Origin: Polynucleobacter sp. UK-Mo-2m-Kol15
Lineage (GTDB): Bacteria; Pseudomonadota; Gammaproteobacteria; Burkholderiales; Burkholderiaceae
NCBI RefSeq assembly: GCF_018881505.1
Contig: NZ_JACVQC010000001.1
Location: 541,927 to 605,926, forward strand
Length of the DNA: 64,000 nucleotides
Direction of reading: 5' to 3'
Under the pieces are notes generated by a model. That model saw nothing but the letters and a program-made list of their open reading frames with translations, was not told where the DNA came from and made no database searches. Positions 34,463 through 43,589 of the stretch are shown here, piece after piece. Position 1 is the stretch's first letter; every line of letters begins with the position of its first letter. The position numbers were made by a program, and so were the translations under genes.

Positions 34463-36097
34463 ATGACTCAAGCCTCTCCTCAAAACACCTATGACTTCAT
34501 CATCATCGGCGCTGGTAGCGCAGGTTGTATGTTGGCTAAGCGCTTGACCGAGAATTCCTCTAAACGGGTTCTCTTGATTGAGGCTGGCAAGAACGATAAC
34601 TACATCTGGATCCATGTGCCGGTTGGCTATTTGTATTGCATTGATAACCCTAGGGCAGATTGGCGTTTTAAGACTGCTGTTGAAAAAGGTTTAAACGGAC
34701 GTTCACTGCTATATCCGCGTGGTCGAGTTTTGGGTGGTTGCTCCTCTATTAACGGCATGATTTATATGCGCGGCCAAACCGGCGACTATGACTCTTGGGT
34801 TAAGGCAACAGGCGACGCATCCTGGTCATGGGAAAACGCATTGCGTCGCTACAAATCATTTGAGGACTATTACGGTGCAGCTAGCCAGTGGCACGGTAAG
34901 GGTGGTGAGTGGACCGTATCGAAACAGCGTTTGCGTTGGCCCATCATGGATGTCTTTCGAGAGGCTGCTGTAGAGGCGGGCATTCCGGCATCGGATGACT
35001 TCAATCAAGGTGATAATTTTGGTGTTGGTTACTTTGATGTTAGTCAGCGTAAAGGCTGGCGCTTAAATACCGCTAAAGCTTTTTTGCGGGACGCTGCTAA
35101 GCGACCTAATCTCACGGTGATTACCGAGGCAATGGTCAATACATTATTGATCGACCCAAGCTCTAAAAATTGTTACGGCGTGCAATATATCAAAGATGGC
35201 AAGATAACTGATGTTCTTTGTAATATCGCGAATCAGGGTGAAGTGATTTTGAGTGCAGGTGCTATTGGTAGTGTTCAGGTCTTAGAGCGTTCAGGTGTTG
35301 GATCGGCAGCGCATCTCAATAAGCTTGGCATTCCGGTCATTACAGATTTGCCAGGGGTAGGCGAAAACTTACAGGACCATTTGCAATTGCGCATGATTTA
35401 TAAAGTCAATGGCATCAAGACCCTCAATACCAAAGCAAACTCATTGCTAGGCAAGCTGATGATTGGGATAGAGTATGTACTCAAGCGCTCTGGACCAATG
35501 TCAATGGCCCCTTCACAGCTAGGTGCTTTTGCATACAGCTCGCCCGATCAGCCTTCAGCAAATTTGGAATACCACGTTCAACCTTTATCACTAGAAAAGT
35601 TTGGTGAGGACTTGCATTCTTTTAATGCAATTACCGCCAGCGTTTGTAACTTGCGCCCAACATCTCGCGGTAGCGTGCATATCAGCTCACTCGATCCAGA
35701 GGCGCCCCCAGTGATTGCGCCAAATTACTTATCTACTGATGAAGATCGTAAAGTGGCGGCAGACTCTTTGCGCCTAACCAGAAAGATTGTGGAGAGCCCT
35801 GCACTCAAACCTTATACGCCAGATGAATACAAGCCGGGTAAGCAATATCAAACTGATGATGAATTAATCAAGGCAGCTGGTGACATCGGCACAACGATTT
35901 TCCATCCTGTAGGCACCTGCAAGATGGGGCGCGATGATGATCCGATGGCCGTTCTGGATTCTGAGTTGCGTGTCAGAGGCATTAATCACCTCAGAGTAGT
36001 TGATGCTTCTGCAATGCCTACGATTACTTCTGGAAACACGGCGGCACCTACTATGATGATTGCGCAACGCGCCACTGAATTGCTTGCTGGTGAGTAG
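34463..36097 (+). CDS. GMC family FAD-dependent oxidoreductase (choline/alcohol dehydrogenase type)
   Basis: A 544-residue flavoenzyme. I chose the ATG at 34463 (GAGG just upstream; MTQASPQN) over one 48 bases upstream. The FAD-binding loop IIGAGSAGCMLAKRLTE lies near residue 14, GMC signature 1 in the PRGRVLGGCSSINGMIYMRG block near 85 and signature 2 near residue 260 (GAIGSVQVLERSGVG). The catalytic histidine region is FHPVGTCKMG, and NTAAPTMMIAQRA closes the protein. It oxidises an alcohol (choline, polyethylene glycol, aryl or alkyl alcohols in relatives); the substrate is unknown. An EamA permease gene overlaps its 3' end. Confidence 0.9.
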   Translation: MTQASPQNTYDFIIIGAGSAGCMLAKRLTENSSKRVLLIEAGKNDNYIWIHVPVGYLYCIDNPRADWRFKTAVEKGLNGRSLLYPRGRVLGGCSSINGMIYMRGQTGDYDSWVKATGDASWSWENALRRYKSFEDYYGAASQWHGKGGEWTVSKQRLRWPIMDVFREAAVEAGIPASDDFNQGDNFGVGYFDVSQRKGWRLNTAKAFLRDAAKRPNLTVITEAMVNTLLIDPSSKNCYGVQYIKDGKITDVLCNIANQGEVILSAGAIGSVQVLERSGVGSAAHLNKLGIPVITDLPGVGENLQDHLQLRMIYKVNGIKTLNTKANSLLGKLMIGIEYVLKRSGPMSMAPSQLGAFAYSSPDQPSANLEYHVQPLSLEKFGEDLHSFNAITASVCNLRPTSRGSVHISSLDPEAPPVIAPNYLSTDEDRKVAADSLRLTRKIVESPALKPYTPDEYKPGKQYQTDDELIKAAGDIGTTIFHPVGTCKMGRDDDPMAVLDSELRVRGINHLRVVDASAMPTITSGNTAAPTMMIAQRATELLAGE

Positions 36098-37019
36098 TCC
36101 AATAACACCAGCTAGCGCAAAGTTAGATCCTGGACTTCCTGCAAGTCATTTGCTCTTGGCCCTCGCCATCGTTGCGGTATGGGGAACTAACTTTGTAGTA
36201 ATCAAGATTTCTCTCGATAGTTTTCCGCCATTTTTATTTGCTGCACTGCGCTACATTTTTGTCTTATTACCGGTAGTCTTTTTTTTGCCTAGACCTAAAG
36301 TCTCCTGGCGCAATCTTCTGGTGTATGGCTTAGCAACCGGTGTAGGGCAGTTTGGAGTGATGTACTTTGCAATTGATGGACGCATTTCTCCTGGGCTAGC
36401 TTCTTTGGTTGTTCAGACGCAAGTATTTTTTACGATTGGCTTTGCGATGTTCTTCGCCAAAGAGGGTCTGAGACTGTATCAGGTGGTAGCAGTCGCTATT
36501 GCAATGATGGGTTTAATTATTATTGCGCTGCACACAGATGCCACAACCACTTTCTTGGGTCTAGCTTTGGTGGTATTTGCCGGTTTCTCATGGGGAATCG
36601 CCAATACGGTGAGTCGGAGGGCGGGGGCTATTAATATGCTTGCCTATGTGGTTTGGGCAAGTGCATTCTCCATTCCGCCCCTGCTAATTGGTTCAGCGAT
36701 CTTCGAGGGTGGCCCTAGTCATTTATGGGAAGTCACTCTGGCAGCCCAGATGGGGGCTTGGATGGGGGTGCTCTGGCAATCCTGGGCTAATACACTCTTT
36801 GGATATGCCGCGTGGGCTTGGCTCCTATCTAAGCACCCGGCAGCTGTGGTGGCCCCCGCACCCCTGCTAGTGCCTATTTTTGGAATGGGCGCATCAACAT
36901 TCTTCTTGGACGAAGCTTTGCCAATCTGGAAGATGATGGCCGCTGGCTTAGTTATTACGGGCCTAATCATCAACCTTTTCTGGCCTACATTACGCGAGAA
37001 AAGTCGTCAGTTTTTTTAA
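36090..37019 (+). CDS. EamA/DMT family transporter
   Basis: A drug/metabolite transporter with ten helices in two EamA repeats. I use the GTG at 36090 (MSSPITPAS..., 309 residues), which overlaps the GMC stop; a TTG at 36060 is an alternative. The first repeat contains VAVWGTNFVVIK and FAALRYIFVLLP; the second ends with APLLVPIFGMGASTFFLDEAL. The family mostly exports amino acids or other metabolites. Coupling to the GMC gene suggests transport of a related compound. Confidence 0.85.
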   Translation: MSSPITPASAKLDPGLPASHLLLALAIVAVWGTNFVVIKISLDSFPPFLFAALRYIFVLLPVVFFLPRPKVSWRNLLVYGLATGVGQFGVMYFAIDGRISPGLASLVVQTQVFFTIGFAMFFAKEGLRLYQVVAVAIAMMGLIIIALHTDATTTFLGLALVVFAGFSWGIANTVSRRAGAINMLAYVVWASAFSIPPLLIGSAIFEGGPSHLWEVTLAAQMGAWMGVLWQSWANTLFGYAAWAWLLSKHPAAVVAPAPLLVPIFGMGASTFFLDEALPIWKMMAAGLVITGLIINLFWPTLREKSRQFF

Positions 37020-37163
37020 AAAGACCTATATCTCTTGGGGCTAATGTAAAACCCTAATACAAAGCTCTTTTTTTGCCCCTACATTGACTGTAAGATTGCT
37101 ATTCGTTTGAGGTATTACTTAAAAAGAATTTATTTAATTAGCATTTTTAGTCATGGAGACTTT

Positions 37164-38348
37164 ATGAACATTCGTCGTCATATTTTTGCAGTAGCTGCTG
37201 CTGCAATGTTATCAACCGGTGCTTACGCTGCCGATATCAAGGTGGGTGTTATTGGCCCGTTCACTGGCGGCTCGGCTTCAATGGGTGTGAGCATGCGTGA
37301 CGGTGTCCGTTTAGCTGCAAAAGAAATTAATGCTGCTGGTGGTGTTGACGGCAACAAGATCGTTTTAGTTGAGCGCGATGACGAAGCTAAAAACGAACGG
37401 GGTGTACAAATCGCCCAAGAATTGATCAATAACGAGAAAGTAGCTGCTACTGTGGGTTACATCAATACTGGTGTGGCCTTGGCATCGCAGCGCTTTTTCC
37501 AAGAAGCAAAGATTCCAGTGATTAACAACGTTGCTACTGGTACTTTGATTACTAAGCAATTTCCGAATGCTGCTGAGAACTATGTATTCCGTACCTCTGC
37601 TGCTGATAACATCCAAGCTCCAATGATCGCTAAAGAAGCGGTTGAGAAGCGTGGCTTGAAGAAAGTAGCCATCTTGGCCGACTCTACTAACTACGGTCAG
37701 TTGGGTCGCGAAGACTTAGAGAAAGCGCTGAAGGTATATGGCGTTACTCCAGTAGCAACAGAGAAGTTCAACCTTGGTGACGTCGATATGACTTCACAGC
37801 TGCTAAAGGCAAAAAATGCGGGCGCAGAAGTGATTTTGACTTACGCTATTGGACCTGAGTTGGCACAAATTGCGAACGGTATGGCGAAGTTGGGTTGGAA
37901 GAAGCCAATGATCGGTTCATGGACATTGTCTATGGCTAGCTTCATTGATACTGCTGGTAAGAATGGTAATGGCGCAACAATGCCAGAGACCTTCATTCAG
38001 AATCCTCCAACAACACCAAAGCGCAAAGCTTTCGTAGAGGCATACCTGAAGGATTTCAAGCCAAAGAATGGCATTATTGCTTCCCCAGTGTCTGCAGCTC
38101 AAGGCTATGACTCTGTATACCTCTTGGCTGCGGCAATCAAGCAAGCTAAAGGTACAGAAGGACCAAAAATCTTGGCAGCATTGCAAGATCTGAAAACCCC
38201 TCTGGAGGGCGTTGTAATGACTTACAACAAGCCATTCTCAGCAACTGACCACGAGGCCATTGATGCTAAGGACGTGGTTATGGGTATTGTTGAGAACGGT
38301 AAGGTTGAGTTCTTGAATGCAGAAGATGCGGCACCTAAGAAGAGGTAA
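37164..38348 (+). CDS. ABC transporter periplasmic substrate-binding protein, branched-chain amino-acid type
   Basis: I use the ATG at 37164, which has a GGAG ribosome binding site and opens straight into a signal peptide (MNIRRHIFAVAAAAMLSTGAYA); an upstream TTG is unlikely. The mature 394-residue-precursor protein has the Peripla_BP_6 start IKVGVIGPFTGGSASMGVSMRDGVRLA and the two-lobe pattern. It captures leucine/isoleucine/valine or a related amide compound for the LivHMGF membrane complex encoded next. A strong hairpin follows, which should keep this gene more highly expressed than the permease genes. Confidence 0.9.
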   Translation: MNIRRHIFAVAAAAMLSTGAYAADIKVGVIGPFTGGSASMGVSMRDGVRLAAKEINAAGGVDGNKIVLVERDDEAKNERGVQIAQELINNEKVAATVGYINTGVALASQRFFQEAKIPVINNVATGTLITKQFPNAAENYVFRTSAADNIQAPMIAKEAVEKRGLKKVAILADSTNYGQLGREDLEKALKVYGVTPVATEKFNLGDVDMTSQLLKAKNAGAEVILTYAIGPELAQIANGMAKLGWKKPMIGSWTLSMASFIDTAGKNGNGATMPETFIQNPPTTPKRKAFVEAYLKDFKPKNGIIASPVSAAQGYDSVYLLAAAIKQAKGTEGPKILAALQDLKTPLEGVVMTYNKPFSATDHEAIDAKDVVMGIVENGKVEFLNAEDAAPKKR

Positions 38349-38412
38349 TTCTCCCTAATTGCCAGTGCCGGAAGTTATTTTTCCGCACTGCAGCATTTAA
38401 AGAGATGTGATC

Positions 38413-38447
38413 AAGCAAAACGCCGCTCCCAAAGCGGCGTTTTGCTT
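38413..38447 (+). terminator. Strong hairpin between the binding-protein gene and livH
   Basis: A perfect 15-bp stem (AAGCAAAACGCCGCT / AGCGGCGTTTTGCTT) around CCCAA, with the TTTTG run inside the 3' arm. It can terminate or stabilise the 3' end of the binding-protein mRNA, allowing partial readthrough to livH 52 bases on. Confidence 0.85.
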
Positions 38448-38498
38448 ACAATAGCGGATCGTTCACCCAACAGTTTTAGAATTTTTTAGGTCTACATC

Positions 38499-39377
38499 AT
38501 GGAAATGTTTGCACAAATCCTCTCCAGCGGTATAGCGGTAGGCATGATCTACGCGGTCATCGCTTTCGGCTTTCAGCTGACTTTTGCCACTTCTGGCACT
38601 TTGAATTTCGGTCAAGGCGAGGCCTTAATGTTAGGCGCCTTAGTTGGCCTTACCTGCGTAGACATGTTTGGCATGAACTACTGGTTAATGATTCCAATAG
38701 TTTGTCTTTTCGGAATGGTGCAAGGTGGCTTCGTTGAGCTAATTGGTGTGCGACCTGCTATCAAGATTAAGTCTGAGTTTGGTTGGATTATGTCCACTAT
38801 TGCTCTGGGTATTATTTTCAAGAACGTTGCCGAGAATATTTGGGGGCGCGATGCATTGCCATTCCCATCACCATTACCGATGGAGCCAATGGAGTTCCTT
38901 GGAGCAAACATTTTGCCGATGGAAATTTTGGTTGTAGTGGGTGCACTCGTCATGATGTTGCTTGTTGAGTTCTTTAATCGCAAAACAATTTACGGTAAAG
39001 CGGTTGTTGCAACAGCTAATGACCGTGATGCTGCTGGCTTGATGGGTATTAACACCAGCATGGTAATTACCTTCTCTTATGCGCTCTCCTCCTTAACAGC
39101 AGCTTTTGCTGGTGTGTTGATTGCACCATTGACATTAACTGGCGCCGCTATGGGTGGCGCTTTGGGTTTAAAGGCATTTGCAGTAGCCATTATTGGCGGC
39201 CTCTCAAGCGGTATGGGAATCATTGTGGGTGGTTTGATTCTTGGAATTGTTGAGACTGCTACTGGCTTCTATATTTCTACTGGCTATAAAGATGTACCGG
39301 GTTTGATCTTGCTCTTGTTGGTACTGGCATTCAAGCCATCCGGTCTCTTTGGTAAAACTGCAATTAAGAAAGTTTAA
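38499..39377 (+). CDS. livH: Branched-chain amino-acid ABC transporter permease (LivH-type)
   Basis: A 292-residue inner-membrane permease with about eight helices. It shows the BPD_transp_2 pattern: GIAVGMIYAVIAFGFQLTFATSGTLNFGQGEALMLGA at the N-terminus and GALGLKAFAVAIIGGLSSGMGIIVGGLILGIVE, the EAA-like loop, near residue 225. It forms the translocation channel with the LivM part of the next protein. The gap to the next gene is two bases. Confidence 0.92.
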   Translation: MEMFAQILSSGIAVGMIYAVIAFGFQLTFATSGTLNFGQGEALMLGALVGLTCVDMFGMNYWLMIPIVCLFGMVQGGFVELIGVRPAIKIKSEFGWIMSTIALGIIFKNVAENIWGRDALPFPSPLPMEPMEFLGANILPMEILVVVGALVMMLLVEFFNRKTIYGKAVVATANDRDAAGLMGINTSMVITFSYALSSLTAAFAGVLIAPLTLTGAAMGGALGLKAFAVAIIGGLSSGMGIIVGGLILGIVETATGFYISTGYKDVPGLILLLLVLAFKPSGLFGKTAIKKV

Positions 39378-39379
39378 TA

Positions 39380-41308
39380 ATGAAATCGAAGTCTCTATTA
39401 CCCCTATTGATTGCAATTGCTGGCTTGTTTAGCCTACCTCTTTTTGTCAGTAATCCTTACTACATTCACTTAGTAGAAACGATTCTGATTTACACCATTT
39501 TGTTGTATGGCTTAGATATTGTGGTGGGTTACGTTGGCCAAGTTTCTTTAGGTCATGCTGCCTTGTTCGGAATTGGCTCGTACACCGCTGGCGTATTGTT
39601 TTTCCATTTCGGCGCACCGATATGGCTTACTCTGCCAGCGGCAATTGTTGTCACCTCAATCTTTGGTGGAATCCTAGCGCTTCCTGCGCTGAAAGTCATC
39701 GGACCTTATTTAGCGATGGTGACCTTGGCATTTGGAACGATTACCCAGATCTTAATTAATGAGATGACATGGCTCACAGAAGGCCCTCTAGGAATCAAAA
39801 TTCCTAAACCTGACTTGATGGGTGACCCAATGTCAAAGGCGCAGTTTTTCTGGTTAGTCTGTATTGTTTTGATCATTGCCATGGTGGTGGTAGATCGTTT
39901 TGTTAAATCCCAGATGGGTCGTGCTTTTGAGGCGTTGCGTGATAGCCCTGTAGCTTGCGACTGTATGGGTGTTTCGGTGTATCGCTACAAAGTGATTGCG
40001 TTTGTTATTAGTGCTGGCTTTGCTGGTTTGGCAGGTTGTTTGTATGCCTACTCGGAGCAATACATCTCTCCAAATACCTACAACAATGAACTAGCAGTTC
40101 TTTTCTTGTTAGCGGTCATTATGGGTGGTCGTAAATCGCGTTTAGGTGCATTACTAGGTGCGGCCATTATTGTTCTATTGCCTAAACTCTTGGACGATAT
40201 TAATTTATTCCGTATTGTTGCTACGACGATTGCAGTTGTAGTTGCAGTAGGAGCTGCTATGGCCCTCTCCAAGAAAGTCACTACGCCAAAACGCGTGATG
40301 GTGCCTTTGGCAGGGGTAATTGGTTTAGCGGCATTCTCATTCTGGTTGGATAGAATTTCCGATTGGCGTTTGAGTATTTTCGGATTCATGATTTTGTTGG
40401 TGGTGTACTACCTGCAAAACGGTATCGTTGGTTTTGCCAAGAGCTTCTATCAATCCATCGCTGGTAAAACAGTCACTACCCGGGGTGAAAAAGCAGATGA
40501 GATCGATGATTCAGTCAGCTTTATTAGTGCAGTCAATAACCAAAATGCAGGCACTGAGCTCCTCAAGGTTGACTCTGTTCTAATGCAGTTTGGTGGCTTG
40601 AAAGCTTTGAATAATGTTGACCTCAGCATCAAGCGCGGAACTATTCATGGCCTGATTGGACCAAATGGCTCGGGTAAGAGCACGATGATGAACGTATTAA
40701 CTGGTATCTATCAGCCTACGGCTGGTAATGTGTTGTACGCTGGCGAGAGTGTAGTTGGTCGCACTTCCTCTGATATTGCCTTATCGGGTATCGCTCGTAC
40801 CTTCCAAAACGTTCAGCTTTTCGGCGAGATGACTGCCATCCAAAATATTTTAGTTGGCCTACATCACACCTTTAAGTCCAATATGTTTGAGATTGCGCTG
40901 AACTTACCGCGCTATACAAAGGAATCTCAAGAAGCATATGCTCGCGCAATGGCCTTGTTGAAGTTTGTGGGCTTGGAAGATTTTGCAAATGAAGAGGCTC
41001 GTAACTTGCCATATGGTAAACAACGTTCCTTAGAGATTGCTCGCGCCTTGGCCTTAGATCCAGAGCTATTGCTATTGGATGAGCCCGCAGCTGGTTTGAC
41101 GGCACCAGATATCAAAGAACTCTTGCGCATTATTCGCAAGATCCGCGATAGCGGTATTACCTTCATCCTAATTGAGCATCATATGGATGTGGTGATGTCA
41201 GTATGCGATACCGTTTCTGTATTGGACTTCGGTCAGAAGATTGCAGAAGGTAAACCAGCTGAAGTTCAGGCAGACGAGAAGGTGATTCATGCCTACTTGG
41301 GTACTTAA
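39380..41308 (+). CDS. livM: Fused branched-chain amino-acid permease and ATPase (LivM-LivG)
   Basis: A 642-residue single protein that joins two transporter parts. Residues ~1-340 are a LivM permease (VGYVGQVSLGHAALFGIGSYTAG near 50; AVIMGGRKSRLGALLGA near 245). After a linker, residues ~390-642 are a LivG ATPase with Walker A GPNGSGKST, an ABC signature replaced by NLPYGKQRSLEIARAL and Walker B LLLLDEPAAGL. LivM and LivG are usually separate proteins, though fusions occur in some Burkholderiales. One gene here provides half the channel and one ATPase. Confidence 0.92.
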   Translation: MKSKSLLPLLIAIAGLFSLPLFVSNPYYIHLVETILIYTILLYGLDIVVGYVGQVSLGHAALFGIGSYTAGVLFFHFGAPIWLTLPAAIVVTSIFGGILALPALKVIGPYLAMVTLAFGTITQILINEMTWLTEGPLGIKIPKPDLMGDPMSKAQFFWLVCIVLIIAMVVVDRFVKSQMGRAFEALRDSPVACDCMGVSVYRYKVIAFVISAGFAGLAGCLYAYSEQYISPNTYNNELAVLFLLAVIMGGRKSRLGALLGAAIIVLLPKLLDDINLFRIVATTIAVVVAVGAAMALSKKVTTPKRVMVPLAGVIGLAAFSFWLDRISDWRLSIFGFMILLVVYYLQNGIVGFAKSFYQSIAGKTVTTRGEKADEIDDSVSFISAVNNQNAGTELLKVDSVLMQFGGLKALNNVDLSIKRGTIHGLIGPNGSGKSTMMNVLTGIYQPTAGNVLYAGESVVGRTSSDIALSGIARTFQNVQLFGEMTAIQNILVGLHHTFKSNMFEIALNLPRYTKESQEAYARAMALLKFVGLEDFANEEARNLPYGKQRSLEIARALALDPELLLLDEPAAGLTAPDIKELLRIIRKIRDSGITFILIEHHMDVVMSVCDTVSVLDFGQKIAEGKPAEVQADEKVIHAYLGT

Positions 41309-41339
41309 TCACTAGAACTATATTGAATCGGTAAATACC

Positions 41340-42068
41340 ATGTTATCTATTAAGAATCTTGAAGCAGGCTATGGCAAAGTAAAAGTTCTGCACGGCATCA
41401 ATATTGATGTTCCTAAAGGACAGGTGATCACATTAATCGGGTCAAACGGCGCTGGTAAAACAACTACTATGCGTGCTATTACTGGCATGATTAAGCCAAC
41501 GGCTGGTGAAGTGACATTGGGCGGCGAAAAAATTGATGGTTACGACTCTCATAAAATTGCCCGTCTTGGTTTGGCACACAGTCCAGAAGGTCGTCGTGTA
41601 TTTACGACGATGTCGGTAAATGACAATCTCTTGTTAGGTGCATTTCCGCGCTTCACAGGCAGCCGTCCAAAAGGCGATATTAAGAACGATTTAGAGCGCT
41701 CCTTAGAAATGTTCCCACGCCTGAAGGAGCGTCGCAACCAATTGGCTGGAACATTATCGGGTGGTGAGCAACAGATGTTAGCAATGGCTCGCGCCGTGAT
41801 GTTAAATCCAGAAATCATTCTTTTGGATGAACCATCGATGGGTTTGGCGCCAATTTTGGTTGAAGAGGTATTTAAGATTATTTCTAATCTCAAATCACAA
41901 GGCGTTACGATGTTGTTGGTGGAGCAATTTGCTGCCGCAGCACTGAATGTTGCTGACTACGGTTATGTGCTGGAGAATGGCAAGATTGCAACCCATGGCC
42001 CCGCAGACAAGTTGAAGCATGATCCCGCTGTGAAAGCGGCTTACTTAGGCGGAGCTAGCAGTCACTAA
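41340..42068 (+). CDS. livF: Branched-chain amino-acid ABC transporter ATPase (LivF-type)
   Basis: A 242-residue ATPase with Walker A GSNGAGKTT near residue 36, signature LSGGEQQMLAMARAVM near 140, Walker B IILLDEPSMGL near 160 and H-loop VEQFAAAAL. The LivF features (SPEGRRVFTTMSVNDNLLLGA) separate it from LivG. It starts 31 bases after the LivMG stop and ends the operon before a terminator. Confidence 0.93.
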   Translation: MLSIKNLEAGYGKVKVLHGINIDVPKGQVITLIGSNGAGKTTTMRAITGMIKPTAGEVTLGGEKIDGYDSHKIARLGLAHSPEGRRVFTTMSVNDNLLLGAFPRFTGSRPKGDIKNDLERSLEMFPRLKERRNQLAGTLSGGEQQMLAMARAVMLNPEIILLDEPSMGLAPILVEEVFKIISNLKSQGVTMLLVEQFAAAALNVADYGYVLENGKIATHGPADKLKHDPAVKAAYLGGASSH

Positions 42069-42085
42069 TTTGGTATTTTTTTGTC

Positions 42086-42110
42086 AAAAGCCCTCGAAAG
42101 AGGGCTTTTT
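42086..42110 (+). terminator. Intrinsic terminator of the liv operon
   Basis: An AAAAGCCCTC / GAGGGCTTTT stem with a GAAA loop and a T-run, 18 bases after livF. The A-rich 5' side could also serve the convergent minus-strand gene. Confidence 0.92.
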
Positions 42111-42141
42111 CTATTATGGAACTATTGGGCAAATTCCGGAA

Positions 42142-42702
42142 CTAGTTTTGCAGTAGTGATATCGCTTCACGAATCAGTAGGGCGCGATAACCCATATAAA
42201 ACGATACAGCTACAAATCCCCATAGAAATAGCTTCGGCACTAAAGCGCCCTCTGCTACTAATTCTGAGTTGAGGAGTCCGAGTGCAACAGCTAGGAAAAA
42301 TAGGGCGCCCAGGCCTAAGACAATCCAGTTTTCATGTTTGCTAACTTGCTGGGTTTTGTTGGTGTATGCGAGCACCTGAAAGCGATTGTCTTTAGCGTAG
42401 CCAGAGACTGTCACAGCATCCCCATTGCCAACTTCCATGGGTGAAGAGAACTTGGCTTCAATAGTGCGGTCATCCAAATTAAATGTCGAAATATAAAAGC
42501 GCTGGTAATACACGGAGGAGTGATCGTGAGTAGGCTTTTCGGGGTTCGCATACTCTAAGAGTCCATTCTGAAGATTGCTGACATTTCCAGAAATGACACT
42601 CACTGAGCTAGCGAAAAAAGTAGTGGGTTTAAGAGTCATTTGAGAGGCTCCCAGCAGCGCTAGAGAAAGTATGATTAGAAGAGAAAGTAGCGGACGTTTC
42701 AC
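42142..42702 (-). CDS. Membrane protein of unknown function next to TauE/SafE
   Basis: A 186-residue protein with an N-terminal hydrophobic segment, a ~95-residue soluble middle part predicted to face the periplasm (containing GDAVTVSGYAKDNRFQV, an OB-like beta pattern) and two C-terminal helices (IVLGLGALFFLAVALGLL, KLFLWGFVAVSFYMGYRAL). I do not recognise a named family. Its start overlaps the stop of the TauE/SafE exporter gene by four bases, so the two act together, possibly in sulfite/sulfide export. Confidence 0.6.
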   Translation of the reverse strand: MKRPLLSLLIILSLALLGASQMTLKPTTFFASSVSVISGNVSNLQNGLLEYANPEKPTHDHSSVYYQRFYISTFNLDDRTIEAKFSSPMEVGNGDAVTVSGYAKDNRFQVLAYTNKTQQVSKHENWIVLGLGALFFLAVALGLLNSELVAEGALVPKLFLWGFVAVSFYMGYRALLIREAISLLQN

Positions 42703-43523
42703 GGATTCAAAGTTAGTACACCTTTAGCGAGTAGGCTAATTGCAATGACTAAGGTAAAGATTGAGAAAATGAGTTGGGTATATGACCCGCTCAATCTTTT
42801 ACCCAGTAGCAATCCAATCAACAGCCCACCTAGGGCAGCAATCGCAAAAGGTGCGGCAACCATGATATTTAAGCTACCACTAGCTGCTGAGAAAATTGCG
42901 CCACCACCAGTAATGATGGCGAGCACCCCAAGTGAGGTGGCCACAATGGATTTCACTGGTAGGTCGGTATACCGCTTGAGTGCTGGCATGATGATGAAGC
43001 CGCCACCAACACCAAGTAAGCCAGACAAAAAGCCAGCAAGGCTACCTGCAAACATCAGTGCGCGCGCACAGGGCAGAGTCCACTGGAGCTTTCCAATGGT
43101 GGGACTCACTAGACAAGGTGGAGGTTTTCTGCTTTCCTCCGGAATACCTCGAATTTCATTGCGTGCTTGCTTTAATAAGCTCACCGCTACATAGAGAAGA
43201 ATCAAGCTAAATAGGATTTGCAAAGGCGCATTCGGAATCTTGGGGGCAAGCCAGAGGCCTGCTGGAGATAGGATTAAGCCAAAAATCGCCATGAAAATAG
43301 CAGCCTTGTAACGCAAAGTCTTATTTTTTAGGCTCAGAATGGCGCCAATGCTAGAGGCAAGGGCAACGGCACAAAGTGCGATCGGAGCTGCCTCTGCGAT
43401 TGGTAAGCCAAGAAAGAAGACTAAGAGCGGTACAGATAAAATTCCACCCCCAGCTCCAGTCAGGCCCATGAGGAGACCTACTAGGATGCCTAGCGCTGGG
43501 CTGATGAGAGTTGAATAGTCCAT
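42699..43523 (-). CDS. Sulfite exporter TauE/SafE family protein
   Basis: A 274-residue permease with about eight helices in two halves. The glycine-rich starts of the repeats are visible: GLLMGLTGAGGGILSVPLLVFFLGLP near residue 15 and GFLSGLLGVGGGFIIMPAL near 165. The family exports sulfite, thiosulfate or related organosulfur ions. It is divergent from a persulfide-dioxygenase-like gene and its BigR-like regulator, a layout known for sulfide detoxification genes, so sulfite is the likely cargo. Confidence 0.9.
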   Translation of the reverse strand: MDYSTLISPALGILVGLLMGLTGAGGGILSVPLLVFFLGLPIAEAAPIALCAVALASSIGAILSLKNKTLRYKAAIFMAIFGLILSPAGLWLAPKIPNAPLQILFSLILLYVAVSLLKQARNEIRGIPEESRKPPPCLVSPTIGKLQWTLPCARALMFAGSLAGFLSGLLGVGGGFIIMPALKRYTDLPVKSIVATSLGVLAIITGGGAIFSAASGSLNIMVAAPFAIAALGGLLIGLLLGKRLSGSYTQLIFSIFTLVIAISLLAKGVLTLNP

Positions 43524-43535
43524 TGCAATTTATTT

Positions 43536-43570
43536 TATATTAATATAGTATATAAAAATATATAATATTT
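43536..43570. promoter_or_regulatory. AT-rich palindromic operator candidate for the BigR-like regulator
   Basis: The 66-bp divergent spacer contains a perfect 12-bp palindrome TATATTAATATA (43536-43547) and a second AT inverted repeat TATATAAAAATATATA (43549-43564). ArsR-family BigR proteins bind AT-rich palindromes that overlap the promoters they repress. That this is the site is inferred from position and symmetry. Confidence 0.5.
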
Positions 43571-43589
43571 GTATACCTAGGAAAATATC

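Noticed and set aside
34379..34615. Minus-strand frame over the start of the GMC oxidoreductase gene
   Set aside because: It overlaps the FAD-binding loop coding region of a well-supported GMC gene and its translation has no domain character.
36060..36089. Upstream TTG start for the EamA transporter
   Set aside because: It would add ten residues coded entirely inside the GMC gene; the GTG at 36090 fits the usual small stop-start overlap. The choice remains a preference, not proof.
40078..41166. Several antisense frames within the livM-livG gene
   Set aside because: Codon content on the plus strand is coherent with permease and ATPase motifs; antisense frames are by-products.
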